A stretch of 64,000 bases of DNA from Linum tenue (lineage: Eukaryota > Streptophyta > Magnoliopsida > Malpighiales > Linaceae): assembly GCA_946122785.1 (NCBI GenBank), contig CAMGYJ010000007.1, positions 41,379,587-41,443,586 of the forward strand, given 5' to 3'. The notes under the pieces were generated by a model. The model did not search any database, was not told where the DNA came from, and saw nothing but the letters and a program-made list of their open reading frames with translations. How positions within the stretch are numbered: the first letter of the stretch is position 1; each line of letters starts with the position of its first letter. Positions 21,787-31,782 of this stretch are shown one piece after another. Made by a program: the position numbers and the translations under genes.

Positions 21787-22500
21787 CTATTAGCCTACTT
21801 TATGCTACCTCGCTGGGTACGTAGCTCTAGGGTTAGACGGTATGCACCATCTGGCAAGTTTAGGTTAGATGTGTGAATGGGGGCCTATAGTGGTCGAGGA
21901 GACCAAACCCCTGCTATAGGTAGCCTTCTTAATTAGATGAAACCCGAGATGAAACCTCGGTGTGGACAGTGGAAGTATCCATAGAAATGAGCCATAAGCT
22001 TAATGCCCCAAATACGATAGCCTAGATCGAGGTGACTGGAACATGGGTTTAGGGGAGGTGTACTCGGAGGCGTGTGGATAACTACGAAAGCCCACGGAAA
22101 AGAGCTCACTCACCACATGCGATTAACCCTACTTTACAACCTTAGCTAGGAAGATTCGAACCTAAGCAACCATCTTATCTCTAGTGTTCTCCCAACCACT
22201 TGGTTGGCTGTTTATCTTTCCTTAGGAGTAGGTTAATTTAGCTACAACCCCTCACCAAACTTCCATCCCGATTAGATTGTAGTAATAATACACTTAGGGA
22301 TCCCTTGGAACACGACCTAGCCACTTTACTACAACCCTAGCTAGGTTATACTTGGCTTAGTTAGGATTGATTAGAGAGTATGCTTCGAATTTCTAAATTT
22401 AAAGCTTGATAGCCCACCGGAGCACAATCAAGGGCGCATACGCAGACGATACATAAGAATCTTTTCATCATTGGTCAGACAAAGTTTGACCACCATTAGG

Positions 22501-22891
22501 TGCTAGAAACATGATTTTTCGTGTTTTATTATTATTATTATTATTATTAGGATAATCATTATTAGGGTTAGTAGTATTCGAGTCGTGTTAGGTTATTTAT
22601 CAGGTTTATTCCAGTCTTTCCCTATATATATGTAATTTGTGTTTACGTCATGGAAAAAAAGGAAGAACAATTATTCAGAAAAGTATCTCAAACCCTACTC
22701 TCTCTAATCTCCATCAACTTTGTCACCTATCCTTAGGCCGTCGGCCATTCTTCTCCTCGATCCCCAATTTCCTCTTCTAAATCCCTAATCCCCATTTCCG
22801 TTCTTCCCCAATTCTATCTCAATCCCTAAATACCTATCAATTCCCAATCTCTCAACTCGATCGTTAGAACCCTAGAAATAGGTTTCTAACA
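22501..22891 (+). repeat. 5' LTR of element C
   Basis: 391 bp, ending TTTCTAACA two bases before the PBS TGGTATCGGAGCC. Confidence 0.85.
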
Positions 22892-22945
22892 TTTGGTATC
22901 GGAGCCCGATTCCGGATACGAGTTTGTCACAACTCTCAATCGGGG

Positions 22946-23440
22946 ATGAGTTCTACGGCGAGGACAATACACTCTTTTGAGACCTTTCCTGCTGCGATGG
23001 CGGCAGTTGAGGCCAACCTCACTCAAGCGATCTCTCAGCAGTTTGCAGAACTCCGTGAGATGATTGCGGATCTCGCCCAAACTGCCATCGGCAATGAGCA
23101 GCCGCAAAACTCAGCTTCCGGGATGGTTGAACTAGTGCTGCCGAAGGAGATTGCAGCCACATCGTTCTTCCCTGCCAGTGCTGTTTCACCATCGCCACTG
23201 CTCTTGGCTGCATCCAGCCCATCTGCCATGAACAAGAAAGAGCGCCCCAAAGATAGGGAAGATGCGAAGATGACGGTCGAGATTCCACTTGAGCCGAAGC
23301 CAATAGATGCTCCAACAACTGTAGTGGGTTCGATCTCTTCAACCGCGATCAACACTCTCAATAGCGTAGGACAATGGGAGCGTGATGTTGAGATTAGCTT
23401 CACCAAACATGTCGCTAGCAAGCCAAACCCAGTTCTATGA
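22946..23440 (+). CDS. Gag-like N-terminal ORF of element C (uncertain)
   Basis: 164 aa from the first ATG after the PBS. Residues about 18-45 (AAVEANLTQAISQQFAELRE) look helical, like the N-terminal part of some Gypsy gag proteins. The rest is Ser/Pro/Ala-rich, and no zinc knuckle is present. After the stop at 23440 the same frame is open again at about 23504-24166, and a third long frame covers about 24136-25015. None shows a domain I recognise. They may be a decayed polyprotein or unrelated captured sequence. Confidence 0.3.
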   Translation: MSSTARTIHSFETFPAAMAAVEANLTQAISQQFAELREMIADLAQTAIGNEQPQNSASGMVELVLPKEIAATSFFPASAVSPSPLLLAASSPSAMNKKERPKDREDAKMTVEIPLEPKPIDAPTTVVGSISSTAINTLNSVGQWERDVEISFTKHVASKPNPVL

Positions 23441-25015
23441 GGCCTTCCAACCGATGTACGGAATTTCAGGAAGAAGACACTAAGATCCAACGAGGAATAA
23501 CGGGTGGTTATAGCGCCACCCACTCTTTCTGCCTCGCCCTCGTCGTCACTAGTCAATGCGCCAGTCAAGGGCTGGGTAATAACGACATACATCAAATGGT
23601 TGGCCCGCATGGAGACGACATTGAAGACCTCAACAGGATCGCTCAGGACGTCGTCGAAAGGGAGAGCAATGGTGGGCGGATCGAGTTTGTCTACATGTGG
23701 CTTGGTGAGCAATTGGCCGCCAAAGGAGTTTCCGGAAGAGGGGAAGAAGAAAGATGGCGGTGGTGGTTACTCTCTCCCTTGTCAGCAACTGTGTTCTCTT
23801 CCATTCCTCGAAGCTCAACTGCAACAAATTGGAGTGGGTCAGTGGGAGCCTCGAGGAGAGCAGCGGAGGAGACAACCGACGGGTGATCCTAGGATAGAAC
23901 CGATTGGTGATGAGGCAAAACCAAGGAAGATGCCGAAATCAAGTCCCCTAAGCTGCCGAGCCACTTCGACGGAGTTTCTGGAGATTGGTACAACGGAAGA
24001 AACCCTGGTGAAGGAGACAACAAGGACAGGCAGATGGAGAAGAAGAACGAGTCGTCGGAGTTGCGAATCGCAGGGGGAACGCGACGATTGGAGGAAGTTC
24101 CTACCGCGACGTCAAGTGGAGAGTAAACATCGAGCGTGGAGCAGTCAAAGGGGTCGCCGCTCGTAGCAGGGGTGAGAATGACGACGAAAGGCAGCTGGGA
24201 GGACTCGCTGGAGCCATCGAGCAAGCAAGGAGTGCGAGGATTGGTGGCGACGTTGGGTGCAACATCAAACGGAGAGGATAAGAAAACGAGACGAACCAAA
24301 GCCGGTTCAACTCCTAACCGCCGGCAAAACTTCTCCACGGCTAGAATGAAGACGAAGGTGGCAGGGGGTCCAGAGAAGGATGAAGGCAGAGGTTTCCCTT
24401 CCTCCGTAACCCTAGGCCGCGTTGCGGTTTTGATCACCAACCTGGATGGATCAATACGTGGGGCGAGTGGTGCTTTTCATGGGCCCTCGTTTGGGCTCGC
24501 AGCAACTAAAGGGAAATGGGCCGGGAGGCCCAGAGAAGTGGTTAGGATTTGCCAGAGGTCAGGAGGGTCCGATGAAGCACTTTGGGGTGAGGTGACTTGG
24601 GTCGAACAGAGGCCTGGTCGTGGGTCGAGCAGGAAATGGGAGATGGGCCTCCAATGCGTTAATGGAGTGGGTTCTCAAGAAGAAGTTGGGCCCAGGATAG
24701 GTGAGCTGATTGGTTCTCTTTTATATGGTATGAGCTTCAAGGAGAAAGAAGAGAAATTCTGGGGCTTGGATGGTGGGCTCAAGGAAGAACAACTCTATGA
24801 TTCTTACTTTGTGGAATTTGAAAAGGAGGGTGGACAGTCATTTTGTCATGGTTGCGACACGAGCCACATGGGTAAGGAAGAAGTAATGCTAGTCGATTGG
24901 AAGAAAAGGAAGCGTATGACACGAAGCAGTCAACACGCTGATCGCACAAGAGGGGCGGAGAAGTGTGTCAAATCAATCAACCTCGAGGGCAAGGTTGGTC
25001 TTAAGGGGGAGGGGA

Positions 25016-25407
25016 TGTTAGAAACACGATTTTTCGTGTTTATTATTATTATTATTATTAGGATTAGGATAATCATTATGAGGGATAGTAGTATTCGAGT
25101 CGTGTTAGGTTATTTATCTGGTTTATTCTAGTCTTTCCCTATATATATGTAGTTTGTGTTTACTTCATGGGAAAAAAGGAAGAACAACTATTCAGAAAAG
25201 TATCTCAAACCCTACTCTCTCTAATCTCCCCCAACTTCGTCACCTATCCCTAGGCAGTCGGCCACTTCTACTCGATCCCCAATTTCCTCTTCTAAATCCC
25301 TAATCCCCAATTTTGTTCTTCCCCAATTATATCTCAATCCCTAAATACCTATCAATTCCCAATCTCATCAACTCGATCGTTAGAACCCTAGAAATAGTTT
25401 TCTAACA
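25016..25407 (+). repeat. 3' LTR of element C
   Basis: 392 bp, starting TGTTAGAAACACG directly after the PPT. It is followed by TSD TTAGG. Confidence 0.85.
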
Positions 25408-25412
25408 TTAGG

Positions 25413-26440
25413 TCAACGGTTAACTCTTACTCTTGAATATCAAGTCTTCAAATTCACTCCGTCTAAGAGTCAGTTCTACCAAATTATTGGAATAATTATC
25501 TATCTTAGTAATTAAGGAGGACAAACAATCTACTATATTGTTTAAAATCCCAGTAACATGATAATTACCAGTTCCATGTTCTATATGAAAACAGTTTGGA
25601 TTCTGAAATTATTTACATATATAAAATCCCAGTAACATAATAACCTTCTATCTATGATCTTCACCAGCTCTACGAGGTTCTTCTATATTTTTGAGTTGCC
25701 TTTTTGATTCTATTAGAGATCTGATATAACAAATATATTTGGTTGAAATTTGAGATTAAAAATCTCTATCCCAAATTAGCAATAGGAGGTCCATCATTTC
25801 TTATTTTTCATCTTTCACCACATCAGGATCCATATAACAAATATCTTTGGTTTAGGGAACTACAAAGACTTTTGTGACTTAAGGACAACTAGATCATCTA
25901 TTTTGGCTATGATTATTTCTGCACGGGCCTTAAAAATTCAATCTTCAAGACTTTCTCCAACGCATAATGATTTTATGCTCCTCATATTTTGATTGGAACT
26001 CGTGGGTTGTTTGGAGTTATGAGATGATGATTTCTCAGTTCCAATGGAAAGAGTTTCCATATTGATATGGGTGAATTTTTTTTTCCATTGTTGCCTTTTT
26101 CTTGAAGTGTGCTAGTGATACCGTACAAGACCTTTTTCGAATAAAATCCAAGCCAACTCAAAGTTTGTAGAAATATGGGGTGCAAATTACTTGATAAATA
26201 AATTTTATCTTTGTTGATTTCCACAACTCCATGAAGCTCCATGTTTGTGGTAACGTGTCCATTATCCCTTCTTAGATATGGATAAAACACAGAATGTTCT
26301 TTGGATACTAATTATTTCGTGACTATTGTCTCCTAAGAAAGGGAGCTAACCATTTATAACTTGAATTACCGTTTGATGTTATCCAACAATTTCCTTTTAT
26401 CACTAAGACCTTGAAGGATGTTCCCGAAACAACGCGTTTT
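25413..26440. other. Unclassified AT-rich sequence
   Basis: With 22431-22500 this forms the sequence into which element C inserted. The longest open stretch is on the minus strand (25982-26290, about 102 aa, SWLGFYSKKVLYGITSTLQE), followed by further open but stop-interrupted sequence. No domain or terminal repeat is recognised. It may be an old coding relic on the minus strand. Confidence 0.3.
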
Positions 26441-26952
26441 GTTCCGAGATCACGGTTTCAATATAGACTTCACGAACATGAAGTGAGACTGTGATATGAG
26501 CACTCGCAGACTAGGTAAAGTAGAGTGAGCTGAAATTGAAAGGGGAGTTCTAGAGAGGGAGAGTTTCAAAAGGTTCATTTGCAATTTTAGAGAGAGAAAG
26601 CTTCAAGCAAAGAGAGGGAGAGAGTCCCCCTACTCTAGAAATAGAATTCTTTTGTTGAAGCTTAGTTTAGTTTTAACAACATCATGATATTTAATTCAAT
26701 CGAGAAAATATCACTCGTATGATATTCCCCATACTCTAATGCTATAGGTAAGCTTCATGTACGGTTATGAGCTTTAACTACATCATTTTCATTGCTTGCT
26801 TAGCTTATTTGCTCTAACAACAATTCGATTGCTAGATAACTTGTAGAAGGATGAAGAAAGGGTATACAGATCCCCTATTTTGATATTTAAAATACTTACT
26901 CTATGCTACACCCGGTCATAGGTTACACTTGCCCTATATTTGGGATTGTGCA
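26441..26952 (+). repeat. Degenerate Athila-type LTR end
   Basis: Weak similarity in order to other Athila LTR 3' halves: palindrome-like GAGATCACGG/CTGTGATATG, a GAGAGA-rich leader, TGCTAGATAAC, then GGTTACACTTGCC and an end at TTGTGCA. No PBS follows. The sequence switches directly to Gypsy gag. Confidence 0.35.
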
Positions 26953-26954
26953 AG

Positions 26955-27077
26955 CCTATCAGCAAAAGGAGATGCATCAAGCTCTTCAAGCCCTTTGGCA
27001 ATGCTCTAGGAGTGTGGAAGACTATTACAAAGAGATGGAGATGCTAATGATTCGTGCTGATATTAGAGAAGATTGAG
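26955..27077 (+). pseudogene. Gag fragment of Gypsy element E (N-terminal side)
   Basis: Encodes AYQQKEMHQALQALWQCS followed by SVEDYYKEMEMLMIRADIRED, the typical retrotransposon-gag helix pattern. It is cut by element D. The reading resumes at 43475 as EATISHFINSLNREV, which completes the family consensus across the insertion. The final TTGAG is the D target site. Confidence 0.7.
27073..27077. repeat. Target-site duplication of element D (TTGAG), left copy
   Basis: TTGAG is repeated at 43470-43474. Joining the flanks restores gag continuity. Confidence 0.75.
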
Positions 27078-27604
27078 TGATATGATCCTAAAGTATGCCT
27101 TAACTATGACTCAATTACTCGCCAAAAGATCAATCAACATTGGAAAGGAAAACAGAAGAATTTGGCTAAGTGTTTGGGTCATTTCATGGTGCATACTTTA
27201 TGGGTTCATATCTTACGTTCTAGACCCTGGAAATGCACAAGGAAGGTGGGAGAGTAAAGGAGAAGTGTTTATATTCAACTTCAAGAGGTTGGATGCACGA
27301 ATTAAGGTCCCTAGGTGCTCGATCAAGAAGCCTCAAGTTGCTATGAAAAACTGGAAAACTGTCTGTTTTGTGGCTAAGTCTGGAACCTGCTTGAGCTGTC
27401 ATATTGGGAGGCTTAATCCACGCAGCTGGAGCATAGTCGATGGAAACTGGGAGTTGGGACATAAACTACAAGGTCACGAGAATAATCGACTGAAGCTGGT
27501 TTGGGTCGTTGACCCTTGGAAGGCCATATATAAGGGCTCCAAAGTAGCTATGGAGCTTGATTTGGTAACTTGTGCAGGAAGGCAGCAGCTTTGGGAAGAA
27601 GTAG
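27078..27604 (+). repeat. 5' LTR of element D, first part
   Basis: Matches 42553-43065 of the 3' LTR (ACTCAATTACTCGCCAAAAG, TTTGGCTAAGTGTTTGGGTC). ORFs here are LTR by-products. Interrupted by Athila-2 with TSD AGTAG. Confidence 0.75.
27600..27604. repeat. Target-site duplication of Athila-2 (AGTAG), left copy
   Basis: AGTAG is repeated at 40506-40510. Confidence 0.9.
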
Positions 27605-28945
27605 TGATAGACCGATAATTATACATGTTTTCACCCCTATTCTGAAGCCGTTTGTGATGTGGAATCTCGTGTTTTAAGCCGATTTTACGCTAGGTTGTGT
27701 GTTTATGTCATATTTCAGGTCCCGGCGTTGGAATCGAGGCGGAGAAACGAGTTCTGGGTCGAAAGGAGCGAAGTTGGGACGAAGTGGGCAGTAGGAGGAA
27801 AATACCCGGTCAGGTGGCCAAATACCCGACCGGGTATTCATCACTTTTGGGCGCCCGAGAAGCAGAGAGGGGCCCGGGCACAACAGCAAAATCCCCGGTC
27901 GAGGATTATTGCGAGTGACCGGGGATTTCTCCTTTGACTGAAACGGTGCGCTGCGATAATACCCGGTCGAAACCCAAGATACCCGACCGGGTATTTCGAC
28001 CGGGTATCGCGACCAGGCAGCTGATATAAGGAAGAAGAAGGCCAACATTGAGGGGTTCCGAGTTTTTGAGAGAGAAAGCGATACCTAGAGAGAGAAAGCG
28101 ACGAACCAGAGTTCCCAAGCGCCATAGATCGATCTTCAACACCATTGGAGCCCGGTTTGAGCTTGGAGAAGTGCGATTAAACGTCCAGGAGCAGAAATCC
28201 AACTTCACAGTATGATTTCCGCGTCTGAATCTGCTTTTGGTTCTTTCTCTATGGAGTAGTTTCCCCATTCATCTGGGTATGGGGAACCCTAGGTTTGTAT
28301 GCTAGGTCTGATTGTATGAACCCAAGTACAGAGTTTGTGAATTGATTATATTCGATTGAGGTTTGAATGATTGAATGACTTGAATCCTGATCAAATTCCT
28401 GTTGTTTCTGCTTTAACCTAGAATGAGAATATCTGCCTAGGTTGATAGAGTACCCTTAATCGAAGGTGGCGAATTGGTGACTTTAGTCGAGGAGCCAATT
28501 CGCTATTCTGTACCGAAGTCAATTCGGTAGTGGAGGTTTGGTTCATTAGGGCCTCAATCTGTTTACTCCGGTGGAGGTTAGTCGCCCGCTAGAGACTCAG
28601 ATTGAGAGGGTCTGGAGACCTTTAGTCGAGACTTCAGGCTAATTGAGAACCTTCCGCAGTATAACTTTCATGAAAACTGAACCTGGTAAATTGCAATCCG
28701 ACTTAACTGTAGTCTAGGGGGAACCATATCCGGGTGACCTCTCTTGACTTGACAACAACCATTTACTTGCTTTGTGTTTTGTTTGCTTGAGTTGCACCAA
28801 AAGTTCACCGCTAAATAACAAGAATTTCACCGAGTAGTCATCACATCTAGGACCCGGGTTGACAATAAAACCCAAACCTGCTATACTACGCTTTAGGAAG
28901 TGGTTGCACTTGGCCATTTTCTAGAGTGACAGTAGGAGTGAGTCA
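27605..28945 (+). repeat. 5' LTR of Athila-2
   Basis: 1,341 bp, TGATAGACCGATAA to GTGAGTCA. The first about 115 bp and the U5 half align with Athila-1. The intervening block (about 27720-28018) does not. Confidence 0.95.
27801..28030 (+). promoter_or_regulatory. ATACCCGACCGGGTAT palindrome block and TATA box in Athila-2 LTR
   Basis: Full motifs are at 27822-27837 and 27979-27994. Half-sites are AATACCCGGTC (27801) and GACCGGGTATC (about 27998-28008), with a variant pair AATCCCCGGTC/GACCGGGGATT between. They are followed by TATAAG at 28025-28030. The layout is the same as Athila-1, with a different palindrome. The block is duplicated in the 3' LTR at 39361-39590. Confidence 0.6.
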
Positions 28946-28951
28946 AGTTTT

Positions 28952-28969
28952 TGGCGCCGTTGCCGGGGA
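28952..28969 (+). other. Primer-binding site (tRNA-Asp type) of Athila-2
   Basis: TGGCGCCGTTGCCGGGGA lies six bases after the LTR end. Confidence 0.9.
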
Positions 28970-29094
28970 CGGCTAGGTTGTTGAAGAAAAGTGATTTCTG
29001 TTACTTTAGCATTTTCATTTTTTGCATTGAGTTTTTTGTTCTTCCCACTTGTGCCTTCACGGGTTTGCATTGCTTGATTGTGTGCAGATAGTGC

Positions 29095-31782
29095 ATGACC
29101 CGTAGCCAGTCGGGAGGTTTACTGCCGTTGAATCCTGAGATTGAGCGCACCTGCAAACAACTTCGGAGACAACATAGAGCTAGACTGGCTACGGTGGAGC
29201 GCCGAGACGGCCAATTGAGCAGCGACACCGAGGACGAGTACGAGATGGAAGGCGATCAGAACCCGCCTCCTCAGAACCAGATCCTGGGGAACGACCCAAA
29301 TCCCCAGGGAGCTGGGAACCATCATCATCCGCCACCACCGGGTCCCACCTTGGAGTACTACTATACTCCACGGATTGCTGACATCCGCCCGGTCATCCTC
29401 TATCCGCCCATTCCTGCAAACAACTTCGAGATCAAGCCATGCTGGATTCAACTCATCACATCCTCTATCCAGTTCCATGGCTTGAAGGATGAGGAAGCCC
29501 GGGTACACCTTTCCCGTTTTCTGCAGCTAACGAACGGGTTCAAGCTGAACGGTGTCCCGGATGACGCAATCCGCCTTCACCTCTTCCCCCATTCTCTGGC
29601 GGGGAATCCTAAGAGGTGGTTGGAGACCCAGCCCCCATTGTCCATCACCTCTTGGGACGATCTGGCTGACAAGTTCGTGCACCGGTATTATCCGGCATCG
29701 AAGACTACTGAGATTCAGCGGGAGATCACTCACTTCCGCCAAGAGCCGGATGAGTCCCTTCGTGATGCATGGGAGCGGTACATGGGATACTTTTGGCAGT
29801 GTCCCCATCATGGCTTCAGCGATGCTTTCACAGTGGGGAACTTCTACAGTGCCCTCACCCCAGACAGCCAGAGGGTGATCGAGTCTCTATGCCCAGGAGG
29901 GGATATCCTTACCAAGACTCCACCCGAGCTGAACCAGATGATCAGTACCTTGGCTGCCCGCGATCATTCCTGGGGGCAGAGCGGCACAGGCAGGCACTCC
30001 CGGGACCATGGTGTGCATGCCATGGAGGCCAGATCCGGGTTAGAGCAACAGGTGGCTGAGTTGGTGCAGACACTGAAGCAGCCTAACAGTCTCCTTCCGG
30101 GCCGAGGTGTAGCTACGCCTCCAGTAGCTCAGTGTCAGTGGTGTGAGAGCCCGAATCACCTGGTGGAGGATTGTCAGTCCATGAGGGAGTCCTCTACTCC
30201 CCAAGAGCAGGTGGACTTCATAGCAAATGCTCGGCGCCTGGATCCATACAGCAACACCTATAATGAGGGATGGCGCCAGCATCCCAACTTTGCCTGGAGC
30301 AGCAACACCAACAAACCACCTGGTTTCCCAGCACCAGCTGGTGGCTTTCAGCAGAGGCAGCCCTTCCAAGCTAGGCAAGGGCCACCACCACCGCAGCAGC
30401 CCTACCAGCCTAGGCAAGGGCAGCCATTCCAGCAGCCCCAGCGCCAGTTTGCTCAGCCTCCAGCAGCCACAGCACCAGATCCTCAGATATCTGATCTGAA
30501 GAATATTTTGCAGGCTTTCATGACCACCAGTCAGGCGAACTTCACAAGGATGGATCAGAACATAGCCTCACTGGAGGCAGGCCAGAGGAACCAAGGTGCC
30601 ATTCTGCAGGATCTACAGAACCAGATTGGGAGCCTAGCTCGCCAGAACACTACCAGGGCACCGGGGACTCTGCCTGCCACCACCATTCCCAATCCACGGG
30701 ACCCGCATGAGACTGCACACGCCATCACCACCAGGAGTGGCAAGACTACATCTGCTGCTCCTGCCCAGCCCAGGCGAGACGACCCACTACCTGCTTCAAC
30801 ACCTCCAGCTGATACTGCAGAGGTGGGGGAAGGCAGCACAGCACCTGCTCCAAAGCCGCAACCTGTGGTTAAGGAGCACACACCCCAGCTGCCCTTCCCC
30901 ACCCGACTTCATAAAGACAAGCTGGAGACAGAGTTTGCCAAGTTCATGGCAATGTTGAAGCAGGTCAACATCAGCATGCCGTTCGTGGAGGCACTGTCGA
31001 AGATGCCCAAGTATGCCAAGTTCATGAAGGACCTCCTCACCAACAAGAAGAAACTTGGGGATCTTTCGACAGTGATGCTCAGCGAGGAGTGTTCTGCTAT
31101 CCTGCAGAACAAGCTGCCCGAGAAGCGCAAAGACCCAGGGAGTTTCACTATCCCTCTTGTTATTGGCAGCATGCATGTAGGAAAGTCCTTGGCGGACCTA
31201 GGCGCTAGTATAAATGTCATGCCATATAAGCTGTTTAAGAAGCTAGACCTAGGTCAACCTAGAGCTACTAGGATGAGCATTCAGTTAGCTGATCGTTCTA
31301 TCGTGCATCCTAGGGGTATCATTGAGGACTTGCTTGTTAATGTTGGTGCATTCACATATCCTGTTGATTTTGTTATTTTGGATATAAATGAGGATGTGGA
31401 TGTGCCGTTGATTTTGGGTAGACCGTTTCTCGCCACCGCCAAGGCGCTTATTGATGTGCATAGTGGTAAATTGATTTTGCGTGCTGGTGATGAACAAACT
31501 ACTTTTTCTGTGTCTGACAATGGGAAACATTCTCATTTGCATGATGACATAGACTACTGTGATGTGCTTGCCGATTTTGAGACCGCACTCGCCATAACGA
31601 GTGCGGGTACTGATGATGCTCTTGAGCGTTGTATTTTGCTAGGTGAGCAGGCATTGCAGGAGCCGCAGCTGGCGGAGCAGTTGGCCGCATTGGAGAGTGG
31701 CCCCTTCTTGGAGGGCGACAGGCTGTTTAAACCGATCTCATCCTCCACCCGCATCACCACCTCCTTGGAGGAACCACCATAG
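29095..31782 (+). CDS. Athila-2 gag-protease, 895 aa
   Basis: Capsid/nucleocapsid and aspartic protease of the element, acting in the cytoplasmic virus-like particle. ATG at 29095 follows a TTGTGTGCAG acceptor-like site by seven bases. Retrotransposon-gag domain about residues 80-240 (WIQLITSSIQFHGL, FVHRYYPASKTTEI, AWERYMGYFWQ); CCHC knuckle C-QW-C-ESPN-H-LVED-C at about 347-360; Pro/Gln-rich linker; gag-pol junction region with LPFPTRLHKDKLE; protease active site DLGASINVMPYKLF at about 701 and ILGRPFLATAKALIDVH. It ends at an amber codon (31780-31782). The same frame continues straight into RT with [10 protein letters not shown], so the stop is either a point mutation or a readthrough site. 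Confidence 0.9.
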   Translation: MTRSQSGGLLPLNPEIERTCKQLRRQHRARLATVERRDGQLSSDTEDEYEMEGDQNPPPQNQILGNDPNPQGAGNHHHPPPPGPTLEYYYTPRIADIRPVILYPPIPANNFEIKPCWIQLITSSIQFHGLKDEEARVHLSRFLQLTNGFKLNGVPDDAIRLHLFPHSLAGNPKRWLETQPPLSITSWDDLADKFVHRYYPASKTTEIQREITHFRQEPDESLRDAWERYMGYFWQCPHHGFSDAFTVGNFYSALTPDSQRVIESLCPGGDILTKTPPELNQMISTLAARDHSWGQSGTGRHSRDHGVHAMEARSGLEQQVAELVQTLKQPNSLLPGRGVATPPVAQCQWCESPNHLVEDCQSMRESSTPQEQVDFIANARRLDPYSNTYNEGWRQHPNFAWSSNTNKPPGFPAPAGGFQQRQPFQARQGPPPPQQPYQPRQGQPFQQPQRQFAQPPAATAPDPQISDLKNILQAFMTTSQANFTRMDQNIASLEAGQRNQGAILQDLQNQIGSLARQNTTRAPGTLPATTIPNPRDPHETAHAITTRSGKTTSAAPAQPRRDDPLPASTPPADTAEVGEGSTAPAPKPQPVVKEHTPQLPFPTRLHKDKLETEFAKFMAMLKQVNISMPFVEALSKMPKYAKFMKDLLTNKKKLGDLSTVMLSEECSAILQNKLPEKRKDPGSFTIPLVIGSMHVGKSLADLGASINVMPYKLFKKLDLGQPRATRMSIQLADRSIVHPRGIIEDLLVNVGAFTYPVDFVILDINEDVDVPLILGRPFLATAKALIDVHSGKLILRAGDEQTTFSVSDNGKHSHLHDDIDYCDVLADFETALAITSAGTDDALERCILLGEQALQEPQLAEQLAALESGPFLEGDRLFKPISSSTRITTSLEEPP

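Larger units (their letters stand above)
19390..22430 (+). repeat. 3' LTR of element X (split by a hAT element)
   Basis: Starts TGATAACACC directly after the PPT and ends GAGCACAATCA before unrelated flank. About 1,430 bp once the hAT and its extra TSD copy are removed. The U5 half (21800-22430) is colinear with the antisense LTRs at 50740-51410 and 61270-61680. A palindrome-type block precedes TATAATA (19811-19817). The 5' LTR is outside the window. Confidence 0.75.
22501..25407 (+). mobile_element. Small LTR retrotransposon C, 2.9 kb, non-autonomous
   Basis: LTRs are 22501-22891 and 25016-25407 (about 391 bp; TGYTAGAAAC... to ...TTTCTAACA), with TSD TTAGG at 22496-22500 and 25408-25412. 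The PBS TGGTATCGGAGCC begins at 22894 and the PPT TTAAGGGGGAGGGGA is 25001-25015. The internal region is about 2.1 kb and has no recognisable RT or integrase, so mobilisation must be in trans. LTRs contain an ATT repeat. Clade not determined. Confidence 0.85.

Noticed and set aside
24136..25131. 331-aa ORF in element C as a real gene
   Set aside because: No ATG near its beginning, it runs 116 bases into the 3' LTR, and it has no recognisable domain. Mentioned only as an open frame.
25413..26440. Endogenous pararetrovirus remnant
   Set aside because: Considered because of the minus-strand coding-like stretch, but no RT, protease or movement-protein motif could be seen.
27073..27618. 181-aa ORF that looked like a host gene
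   Set aside because: It is element D LTR sequence, repeated at 42553-43065, and it runs into the Athila-2 insertion.
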